NCBI GenBank assembly: GCA_964650405.1
Contig: CAZYTO010000150.1
Coordinates: forward strand, 1 to 14,235
DNA length: 14,235 bases
Source: CAZYTO01 sp964650405
GTDB taxonomy: Bacteria > Acidobacteriota > Thermoanaerobaculia > Gp7-AA8
Reading direction: 5' to 3'
The notes beneath the pieces are model-generated. The model worked only from the letters and a program-made list of their open reading frames with translations. It was not told the origin of the DNA and did no database searches. Both the position numbers and the translations under genes were made by a program. Below are positions 1 through 7,134 of the stretch, in pieces (positions within the stretch are counted from its first letter, which is position 1; the number at the start of each line of letters is the position of its first letter).

Positions 1-1
1 T

Positions 2-688
2 CTCGTGGCGACCATGCGGGCGCCACATCGAACAGCGGATCGGATGATCGTGGCCGGAGCCTGGGTGGTCTTCGCCGCCGTCGCCTTCGCCGAGCGCGCC
101 CACGTCAACTTCATGCCGGTGGCCATCGCGCTGCTCGTCGCGGCCGTCTACGCGCTGCGGCGCAATCGCACGGCGTTCGCCATCGCTTCCCTGACCCTGG
201 CCGCGGCCTGCACGCCGACGCAATTCCTCGTCCGCGCGTACGACCGGCTGCAGTCGCACGGACCGCTCGACCGGCAGCTCGTCCGCTACGACGCACTGCC
301 GCGCGCGCGCGGCGCGTGGGTCGACCGGCGTAACGCACGACGGCTCGCCCTGCTGCAAAACGTCACGGCGAAGACGCTCGGACCGGACGACACCTTCCTC
401 GACTTCGCGAACATGCCGGGGCTGTACTACGTGCTCGGCCGGCGCTGCCCGGTCCGTTTCTACGAGGTCGTCTTCTACGAGGACGAGGCCTTGCAGCGCG
501 AGGTCATCGCCGCGCTGGAGCACGACCCCCACGTCCGCCTGGCCGTGATGCAGTTCACCAATCGCGACGACGCCTGGATCGACAACGTGCCCGATCCGCT
601 CCGCGCGCCGCTGGTCTACGCGTGGCTTGAGGCCCACTTCCAGCCGCTCGTGGCGCAGGACGGCGTCGTGATCTGGATCCGACGATAG
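2..688 (+). CDS. C-terminal part of a multi-pass membrane protein, possibly glycosyltransferase-like (5' end outside window)
   Basis: The reading frame is open to the left edge, so the GTG at 5 and ATG at 14 are probably internal codons of a longer gene. What is visible starts with about three hydrophobic segments in the first ~70 residues, then a soluble C-terminal domain of about 150 residues. That domain has a block around FLDFANMPGLYYVLGRRCP followed by FYEVVFYEDEALQ. Hydrophobic passes followed by a compact soluble tail resemble the end of large bacterial membrane proteins of the GT39/PMT-like or O-antigen-processing type, but no catalytic motif is visible in this part, so that assignment is an inference. 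The stop lies 9 bases before purL, so the two are probably co-transcribed. The purL start has only a weak ribosome-binding site and may depend on translation of this gene. Confidence 0.7.
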   Translation, partial: LVATMRAPHRTADRMIVAGAWVVFAAVAFAERAHVNFMPVAIALLVAAVYALRRNRTAFAIASLTLAAACTPTQFLVRAYDRLQSHGPLDRQLVRYDALPRARGAWVDRRNARRLALLQNVTAKTLGPDDTFLDFANMPGLYYVLGRRCPVRFYEVVFYEDEALQREVIAALEHDPHVRLAVMQFTNRDDAWIDNVPDPLRAPLVYAWLEAHFQPLVAQDGVVIWIRR

Positions 689-697
689 AATCCGTTC

Positions 698-2965
<2,268 letters not shown>

Positions 2966-2977
2966 TACCATTACGTC

Positions 2978-3268
2978 ATGAAGACCGCGACCATCGCCGA
3001 ACTGCACGAACACCTCGACGAGTACCTGGAGCTCGTACGGGGTGGTGAGGTTTTGGAGATTACCGACGAGAAGGGGCGGATTGCACAGCTCCTGCCCGTG
3101 ACGACCGTAGAGAAAAGGGCGCCGGATGTCGAGGCACTCATCGCGGCGGGGAAGCTCCGGCGTAGCGGCAGCGGCAAGTTACCTGATGACCTCCTGACGC
3201 GACCACTGGTGAAGTCCTCGGGCAGCGTGCTCAAAGCGCTGCTTGACGAGCGGGAAGAAGGCTGGTGA
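2978..3268 (+). CDS. Type II antitoxin, Phd/YefM family, partner of a broken VapC
   Basis: A 96-residue protein. The N-terminus MKTATIAELHEHLDEYLELV followed by GEVLEITDEKGRIAQLLPV is the typical Phd/YefM DNA-binding fold: a short strand, a helix reading 'ELxxxLxxYL', then a strand pair 'Exxxixdxxgrxaxlxp'. The C-terminal ~45 residues would be the toxin-wrapping tail. In intact systems such proteins bind and neutralise a PIN-domain RNase and repress their own operon. Its stop (TGA 3266-3268) overlaps the GTG start of vapC at 3265, the translationally coupled arrangement usual for these pairs. The gene starts 12 bases after purL and no clear promoter or Shine-Dalgarno is visible, so it may be transcribed from purL. 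The antitoxin itself looks intact although its toxin is not. Confidence 0.88.
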   Translation: MKTATIAELHEHLDEYLELVRGGEVLEITDEKGRIAQLLPVTTVEKRAPDVEALIAAGKLRRSGSGKLPDDLLTRPLVKSSGSVLKALLDEREEGW

Positions 3269-3422
3269 GGTTCTGGGATACATCAGCGATCGTGCCGCTC
3301 GTCCTTCAAGAACCGACTAGCGAAGCGATGCGGTCGTTGTTCGATCAGGACAGAGACATGGTCGTCGCGGTTTTTACCATCGTCGAGGCGACCAGCGCGA
3401 TCTGGCGAAGATGGCCTGACCC
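3265..3422 (+). pseudogene. Truncated VapC toxin (PIN-domain ribonuclease), C-terminal two thirds missing
   Basis: The GTG at 3265 opens a frame beginning MRFWDTSAIVPLVLQEPTSE, the standard PIN-domain N-terminus with the first catalytic Asp (D5). A second acidic residue is E41 in TIVEATSAIWRR. A normal VapC has about 130-140 residues and two further conserved acidic residues in its second half. Here similarity ends near residue 50, where the DNA changes to a repeat word (GCGACCAGCGA..., 3423 onward). The frame then continues antisense to ahpC1 until a TAA at 4078-4080, giving a meaningless 271-residue reading. The active site would be incomplete, so the toxin is very probably dead. The word GGCGACCAGCG occurs both inside vapC (3387-3397) and at the break (3423-3433), so repeat-mediated loss is plausible. 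The exact end of the remnant is approximate. Confidence 0.8.
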
Positions 3423-3449
3423 GGCGACCAGCGAACAGCGATTGGCGGG
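3423..3449. repeat. Short word repeat (GCGACCA type) at the vapC break
   Basis: The segment reads as degenerate copies of GCGACCA/GCGAACA/GCGATTG. It aligns with the array at 4067-4099: both contain GCGACCAGCGAA, then AGCGATT, then GGCG. It ends 7 bases short of the ahpC1 stop codon (3457-3459, minus strand), so it is the 3' flank of that gene and also the point where vapC homology stops. Confidence 0.6.
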
Positions 3450-3456
3450 ACGACGG

Positions 3457-3993
3457 CTAGTTCAATGTCTTCTGCCCCGGCTTCCAGCCGCAGGGCGTGA
3501 GCTTCTCGGTCTGCAGTGCTTCAAGCTGGCGGAGGACTTCCTCCACGTTGCGGCCGATCGAGAGGTCGGTGGCCGTGACGGCGCGGATGGTGCCCTGCGG
3601 GTCGACGATGAAGGTCACGCGCAACGGCGCGCCGGCGTTCCGGTGCAGGATGCCCAGCTCCGCGGCCAGGGCCGGGGTGATGTAGACGAGCGGCGTCGAC
3701 ATCTTCTTCAGGTCGGGATGCGACTGGCGCCATGCCAGGTGCGAGTACTCGTTGTCGGTCGAGCCGCCGACGACGACGGCGTTGTGCTTGGCGAACTCCG
3801 GGGCCAGACGGTCGAACTCCACGATCTCGGTCGGGCAGACGAACGTGAAGTCCTTCGGGTAGGCGTAGAAGATCGTCCACTTGCCGGCGTTCTGCTCGCT
3901 GGAAACCGTGCCGAATTCCTTCCCCGCATCGAGGCCGACATTCGCGTTCAGTTTGTAAGTCGGAAACTTGTCACCAACGGTCAACATATCCAT
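3457..3993 (-). CDS. ahpC: AhpC/Prx1-type 2-Cys peroxiredoxin, second copy (AhpC1)
   Basis: A cytoplasmic thiol peroxidase that reduces hydrogen peroxide and organic hydroperoxides. It has 178 residues from ATG 3993. The peroxidatic Cys53 lies in DFTFVCPTE, with GGSTDNEYSHLAW downstream and a resolving Cys168 in LTPCGWKPGQ near the C-terminus. By ungapped alignment it is about two thirds identical to the copy at 5220-4678. That copy has Cys-Pro-Cys at 166-168, whereas this one has Thr-Pro-Cys, so one C-terminal thiol is missing. The frame is open upstream to 4179, but the extension is repeat-derived. The ATGs at 3993 and 3987 are the real choices; an AAGGAG (3997-4002) is 3 bases from the first and 9 from the second, so 3987 may be the true start. 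It lies 145 bases downstream of ahpD, across a repeat array, so it may have its own promoter or be read through. Confidence 0.95.
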   Translation of the reverse strand: MDMLTVGDKFPTYKLNANVGLDAGKEFGTVSSEQNAGKWTIFYAYPKDFTFVCPTEIVEFDRLAPEFAKHNAVVVGGSTDNEYSHLAWRQSHPDLKKMSTPLVYITPALAAELGILHRNAGAPLRVTFIVDPQGTIRAVTATDLSIGRNVEEVLRQLEALQTEKLTPCGWKPGQKTLN

Positions 3994-4029
3994 TTGCTCC
4001 TTGCAGAGTTTGGTGCGCGGGAAGATATC

Positions 4030-4138
4030 AGAGTCGCTGGTCGCTGGTCGCCGGCCGCCCTTCCAGCGACCAGCGAATAAGCGATTAGGCGAATAAGCGA
4101 TGGCCCGCAACCTCGCAACCCCGCAACCTCGCAACCCC
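4030..4138. repeat. Composite intergenic repeat: inverted GCGACCA words plus four GCAACCYC units
   Basis: This fills most of the ahpD-ahpC1 gap. From left to right there are TCGCTGG words (4034-4047), a 15-base loop, and the exact reverse complement (4063-4076), making a 14-bp perfect hairpin. Then come degenerate GCGAATAA words (to about 4099), then four exact-period 8-base units, GCAACCTC/GCAACCCC alternating (4107-4138). The last unit abuts the ahpD stop codon (TCA on +, 4139-4141) with no base between. No T-tract follows the hairpin in either direction, so it is not a textbook terminator. Confidence 0.85.
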
Positions 4139-4681
4139 TCATCCGATCGCCGGCAGCTCCAATGCCGTGGCCGCGGCATTCACGACGGCCGCGATACGCA
4201 CGGCTTCGTGAACGTGATCCTCGGTCAGGCCGCCTTCGAGCACGATCGCTTCGTGCGAGCGGATGCAGAGCTCGCAGGCGTTGATGGCGCTGACGGCGAT
4301 GCAAAAGAGCTCGAAGTCGGCCTTGTTCGTGGCCGGTTTGGCGATGCGCTGCATGCGCAGGCGGGCGGGCTTCTGCTCGTACGACTCCTTGCCGATCAGG
4401 TGGCGGAAGCGGTAGTAGACGTTGTTCATGGCCATGAGCGAAGCGGCGGCCAGGGCGTCGTCCACCACGGCCGGACCGGCTTCGGCCTGCGCGTCGGCGA
4501 TGAGGGCGTCGAGCAGCTCGCGGTTACGGGCGGCGGCCGCTGAAGCGACCGCCACCCCCCACCGTTGTTCCGTGCTGAGGGTGCCGGGTTGCAGCACGCT
4601 CTGCAGGTTGAGCTTGATGTCGCGGGCGTACTCCGGGATGCGGGCCCGCAGCGATTCGGTGGCGCTCATGACCGTGCTCAT
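4139..4681 (-). CDS. ahpD: Alkylhydroperoxidase AhpD
   Basis: AhpD is a thiol-disulfide adaptor that re-reduces AhpC, in Mycobacterium tuberculosis with electrons from lipoamide and dihydrolipoamide dehydrogenase. This protein has 180 residues, close to the family's usual length. The active-site block FELFCIAVSAINACELCIRS contains Glu124, Cys136, Cys139 and then His143. The spacing Glu-12-Cys-3-Cys-4-His is that of the M. tuberculosis catalytic set (E118, C130, C133, H137). The start ATG (4681-4679) overlaps the TGA stop of ahpC2 as ATGA, so translation is coupled. This overlap and the lack of an ahpF gene support an AhpC-AhpD pair in this organism. A second in-frame ATG at codon 5 is possible but would lose the coupling. 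The stop is followed at once by a tandem repeat array. Confidence 0.96.
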   Translation of the reverse strand: MSTVMSATESLRARIPEYARDIKLNLQSVLQPGTLSTEQRWGVAVASAAAARNRELLDALIADAQAEAGPAVVDDALAAASLMAMNNVYYRFRHLIGKESYEQKPARLRMQRIAKPATNKADFELFCIAVSAINACELCIRSHEAIVLEGGLTEDHVHEAVRIAAVVNAAATALELPAIG

Positions 4682-5220
4682 GCCGCACCGAGGGTGGCCT
4701 GGCCCGGGCGCCAGTTGCAGGGGCAGAGCTCGTCGCTCTGCAGCGCGTCCAGCGCGCGGATGACCTCGTCGACGTTGCGGCCGACCGAGAGATCGTTCGC
4801 GTTCACCCAGCGGATGACGCCGTTCGGATCGACGATGTACGTGACGCGCAGGGCGGCGCCGGCCTCCTCGTGCAGGATGCCGAGCTTCGTGGCGAAGGCC
4901 GGCGTGATGAAGACGAGCGGCGAGGTGATCTTGCTGAGGTCGGGATGCTGGATGCGCCAGGCCAGGTGGGAGAACTCGTTGTCGGTCGAGCCGCCCAGGA
5001 CCACGGCGTCGCGATCGGCGAACTCGCCGGCCTTCTTGTCGAACTCGATGATCTCGGTCGGGCAGATGAACGTGAAGTCCTTCGGATAGGCGTAGAAGAC
5101 CAGCCACTTGCCGTCGAGCGACTTGCTCGAGATCGTGCTGAACTCCTTGCCTTTCTCCGTGCTGACGTTTGCGGTGAGGTTGAACTCCGGGAAGCGCTCT
5201 CCAACGGTGAGCATGGGCAT
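4678..5220 (-). CDS. ahpC: AhpC/Prx1-type 2-Cys peroxiredoxin, AhpD-coupled copy (AhpC2)
   Basis: A cytoplasmic peroxidase for hydrogen peroxide and alkyl hydroperoxides. It has 180 residues. The peroxidatic Cys53 is in DFTFICPTE, and two C-terminal cysteines, Cys166 and Cys168, lie in ELCPCNWRPGQ. This C-x-C arrangement resembles mycobacterial AhpC, which uses C174 and C176 and is reduced by AhpD, consistent with the overlapping ahpD gene downstream. The start ATG 5220 is supported by AAGGAG at 5230-5235 (9-base spacing). PerR ends 54 bases upstream on the same strand with no obvious second operator in the gap, so perR-ahpC2-ahpD probably forms one transcript induced by peroxide when PerR leaves its operator. 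The paralogue at 3993-3457 differs mainly in the C-terminal thiol region. Confidence 0.97.
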   Translation of the reverse strand: MPMLTVGERFPEFNLTANVSTEKGKEFSTISSKSLDGKWLVFYAYPKDFTFICPTEIIEFDKKAGEFADRDAVVLGGSTDNEFSHLAWRIQHPDLSKITSPLVFITPAFATKLGILHEEAGAALRVTYIVDPNGVIRWVNANDLSVGRNVDEVIRALDALQSDELCPCNWRPGQATLGAA

Positions 5221-5229
5221 GAGAAGACT

Positions 5230-5235
5230 CTCCTT
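5230..5235 (-). promoter_or_regulatory. Ribosome-binding site of ahpC2
   Basis: AAGGAG on the minus strand, 9 bases before the ATG at 5220. The same AAGGAG precedes ahpC1 (3997-4002), which helps fix both starts. Confidence 0.7.
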
Positions 5236-5274
5236 AGGTGTAGTAGGTAACGGTTCGTCGTGATGCGATGTTGT

Positions 5275-5700
5275 CTATCCGCCGCGTTTGCGGGAGGCAG
5301 CTTTACGGCCGCTTCGCACGCCGCGGATGACGACCTGGTAATCGTGGATCTCGAAGCCGCGCAGGGCTTCGACGTTGCAGACCTGGACCTTCTCCCACGG
5401 CACGTCGTGGATCTCGCCGGTCTCTTCGTCGATGAAGTGATGGTGGCGCTCCGTCTTCGGGTCGAAGACCACGCTCTCATCCGAGAGCGACAGCGGCCGG
5501 AGCAGCCCCTTCTCCACGAAGAGATGGAGGGTGTTGTAGACCGTGGCCCGGGAAACGTAGGGCAGCCGGGCCTGAACGCGTTTCCAGACCAGGTCCGCCG
5601 AGGGATGCTCGTCCGTGTACAGCACGTAATCGGCGATGGCCACGCGTTGCGCGGAGGGCTGGATTCCCGCTGCCTGGAGCTGCTTTGCTGCGCTGGTCAC
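5275..5700 (-). CDS. perR: PerR-type Fur-family peroxide sensor without structural zinc cysteines
   Basis: A 141-residue Fur-family repressor. The winged-helix recognition region is VSRATVYNTLHLFVEKGLL (49-67). The five metal-sensing residues of Bacillus subtilis PerR (H37, D85, H91, H93, D104) are present at a constant offset of minus five: H32 (DEHPSAD), D80 (VVFDPKT), H86 and H88 (ERHHHF), D99 (EIHDVP). An Asp at the D104 position favours PerR over Fur, and the location just upstream of ahpC-ahpD agrees. The two CxxC pairs that hold structural zinc are absent; the only cysteine is C108. The start is GTG 5700: a stop at 5710-5712 excludes any earlier start in frame, and no Shine-Dalgarno is present. 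The gene is read after the lipoprotein gene (35-base gap) and before ahpC2 (54-base gap). Confidence 0.92.
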   Translation of the reverse strand: MTSAAKQLQAAGIQPSAQRVAIADYVLYTDEHPSADLVWKRVQARLPYVSRATVYNTLHLFVEKGLLRPLSLSDESVVFDPKTERHHHFIDEETGEIHDVPWEKVQVCNVEALRGFEIHDYQVVIRGVRSGRKAASRKRGG

Positions 5701-5702
5701 GC

Positions 5703-5721
5703 ATTTAGACTAAGTCTAAAT
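5703..5721. promoter_or_regulatory. Perfect 19-base palindrome, probable PerR operator
   Basis: ATTTAGACT-A-AGTCTAAAT, a perfect 9-1-9 inverted repeat in an otherwise GC-rich region. It is 2 bases before the perR start codon and covers the predicted -10 box. The size and the TTTAGA...TCTAAA form fit binding sites of Fur-superfamily regulators. Autoregulation by PerR is an inference from position. Confidence 0.8.
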
Positions 5722-5735
5722 CGAGATCGTGTCAA
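5707..5735 (-). promoter_or_regulatory. Sigma-70-type promoter of perR, probably giving a leaderless mRNA
   Basis: On the minus strand there is a perfect -35 TTGACA (5735-5730), a 17-base spacer, and a -10-like TAGTCT (5712-5707). A start point about 7 bases downstream falls at the GTG of perR (5700), which agrees with the missing Shine-Dalgarno. The -35 box touches the stop codon of the upstream lipoprotein gene (5736-5738). Confidence 0.65.
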
Positions 5736-6242
5736 CTATTTTCCGAATTCCAATCTCCACGACACCTCCGGCGCGCTCAGCAGGGCCACCTCCACGCTCT
5801 CGATGCCCACTCCCCGCACGAGGTACTTGTCCGCCAGCACTTCGCCGGCCCGCGCCAGCTTCACCTCGCCGTCGACGACGAAGGCCGCCAGTTGCGCGTT
5901 CTTAGGACCGAAACGGCCGATGCAGCGGTAGGGGAAGACCGGCTTGTCCGGCCCCCTGACGACGACGGCGACGCCATCCCGCGGCCCTTCGACGACGGCC
6001 GCCGGCGGCGGCTCCTGACGCTTCGCCGGCACGACCACCACCGGCTTCTCCCGGAAGGCGAAGAGGTTCCGGTTGCCGTGTCCGCCGGGCACCAGTGCAG
6101 GATCGAACAGCCCGAACTGCGGTGCCGGCGCGACAGCCGGCTGAACGTGGGTGGAACGAGCAGGAGGGCTCGTGATCTCACGGGAACAGGCGGCACCCAT
6201 CAACGGAAGAACGAGCAGAAGGGCGAGTGCGAGGCCTCTCAT
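5736..6242 (-). CDS. Probable lipoprotein with PilP/GspC-like C-terminal domain
   Basis: A 168-residue protein from ATG 6242; a GTG two codons earlier (6248) is possible but less likely. The N-terminus is a short signal sequence, LALALLLVLPLMGAAC, with Cys19 as probable lipid attachment site. The lipobox is imperfect, with Gly rather than Leu three positions before Cys. A proline-rich, charged linker of about 85 residues follows. The last ~60 residues contain FPYRCIGRFGPKNAQLAAFV, then a run with AGEVLADKYLVRGVGIESVEV. Beta-strand segments of this sort ('GxF...laafv.dGevk.a.aGevi...y.V..IgiesVel') occur in PilP and GspC homology domains of type IV pili and type II secretion. That similarity is recalled rather than searched, and no other pilus gene is nearby, so function is uncertain. 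It ends 35 bases before perR and begins 54 bases after the hydrogenase protease gene. Confidence 0.75.
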   Translation of the reverse strand: MRGLALALLLVLPLMGAACSREITSPPARSTHVQPAVAPAPQFGLFDPALVPGGHGNRNLFAFREKPVVVVPAKRQEPPPAAVVEGPRDGVAVVVRGPDKPVFPYRCIGRFGPKNAQLAAFVVDGEVKLARAGEVLADKYLVRGVGIESVEVALLSAPEVSWRLEFGK

Positions 6243-6296
6243 GTCCACTGAGACGCAGCGAGTCCGTCACCGGTAACTGCCGCCCTTCCAGTTGTT

Positions 6297-6815
6297 CTAC
6301 GCTGCCCACCAAATATCGGCGTCGCGGGCCTCGTCGCGGCGCTCGGCGTACATGCCGAAGCGGGCGGCGATCTCGGCGACGACCTGCTCGGCGGCCAGCG
6401 GCAGGGCGTTCTTCACCACGTCCGACAGACCGATGCCCATGCCCGTGACCTCGGGGACGACGCCGACGAGGACGATTTCCTTCGGGGCGGTGCCGGCCAC
6501 CTGCAGCGTCATCAGCGTCTCGCGCAGCGCGGGGTCGTGCGGGGGAAGCCGCAGGCCGGGCGGGTGGGCCAGGATCTGGTCGCGGTTGTAGACGCGGATC
6601 GTGCCCGGGGGCGCAGACGCGGAAACGGCATCGACGAGGACCACGCCGTCCCATCCGGCCAGGTGCGCCGGCAACTCGAGCGCAGGCGTCCCGAGATCCT
6701 CGACGGTCACGCCGATCGGCAACTGCCACTCGGCTTCGAGCATGCGGGCCACCGTAGGGCCGACCGCGTCGTCGTGAGCGAGGACGTTTCCGATTCCGAA
6801 GATCGCGACCTTCAT
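6297..6815 (-). CDS. [NiFe]-hydrogenase maturation endopeptidase, HyaD/HybD family
   Basis: These proteases cut the C-terminal tail from the hydrogenase large subunit once nickel has been inserted, the last step of its maturation in the cytoplasm. The protein has 172 residues. The N-terminal signature is MKVAIFGIGNVLAHDDAVGP. The three nickel-binding positions of Escherichia coli HybD (E16, D62, H93) are matched by number: Asp16, Asp62 (VLVDAVSA) and His93 (PPHDPALRE); Glu to Asp at 16 is conservative. LVGVVPEVTGMGIGLSDVV is the usual C-terminal block. The start ATG 6815 is preceded by AAAGG at suitable spacing; the longer open frame to 6902 adds only repeat-derived sequence. No hydrogenase structural or hyp genes are in the window, so its client must lie elsewhere. 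It is first in the minus-strand block, divergent from purF. Confidence 0.93.
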   Translation of the reverse strand: MKVAIFGIGNVLAHDDAVGPTVARMLEAEWQLPIGVTVEDLGTPALELPAHLAGWDGVVLVDAVSASAPPGTIRVYNRDQILAHPPGLRLPPHDPALRETLMTLQVAGTAPKEIVLVGVVPEVTGMGIGLSDVVKNALPLAAEQVVAEIAARFGMYAERRDEARDADIWWAA

Positions 6816-7134
6816 GTTTACCTTTCGGGATGCCTGGGTTGCCGGTTGAGAGAGTTGCCGAGTGCCGAGTCTTACGGTTGCTGGGCGGAAATCCGTCTGC
6901 AACTCAGTGACCTTAACTCAGGTACGCTCCTCTTCATCCCTATGTACGCGCGGCGGACGTCCGAGTTTGCCGAGTTGCGGGTGGATCGTAACCACTCGGC
7001 AACCCGGCAACCCCGCACCTCGCGAGTTCTTTCGACAAGCAAGACCCTGGGCGGGCGGCGGGCGACCAGCGACCAGCGATCAGCGAACCCCGGAAATGCC
7101 CATCGCGCTACACTCTGTTGGACACATCTTCGCG
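6816..7134. repeat. Divergent hydrogenase-protease/purF gap with scattered word repeats
   Basis: This is a 319-base gap without a convincing gene. It holds GTTGCCG words at 6836-6870 and 6965-6980, their inverted form at 6991-7014 (GTTGCCGAGT 6854-6863 is the exact complement of ACTCGGCAAC 6994-7003), and three to four GCGACCA/GCGATCA units at 7062-7087. The ~130-base inverted arrangement could bring both promoters into one hairpin. A TACACT at 7109-7114 could be a -10 box for purF, but no good -35 accompanies it. The middle (about 6885-6960) is more AT-rich and may carry the hydrogenase-protease promoter; I cannot assign boxes with confidence. Confidence 0.6.

Noticed and set aside
3265..4080. 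Possible 271-residue fusion protein starting with VapC
   Set aside because: Everything after about residue 52 is the reverse complement of ahpC1 and a repeat, so it is read-through of a broken gene rather than a real fusion.
4107..4138. CRISPR array
   Set aside because: Contiguous 8-base units without spacers; simple tandem repeats, not repeat-spacer units.
5477..5704. Small open frame with ATG 5704 overlapping perR in another frame
   Set aside because: The ATG lies inside the palindrome and the frame has no family-like sequence; the GTG frame carries all PerR residues.
7096..7134. Upstream start for purF (13 more residues)
   Set aside because: The ATG at 7135 gives a propeptide length (8 residues before Cys) closer to known PurF enzymes; the upstream start directly follows a repeat array and has no better ribosome-binding site. 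It remains possible.
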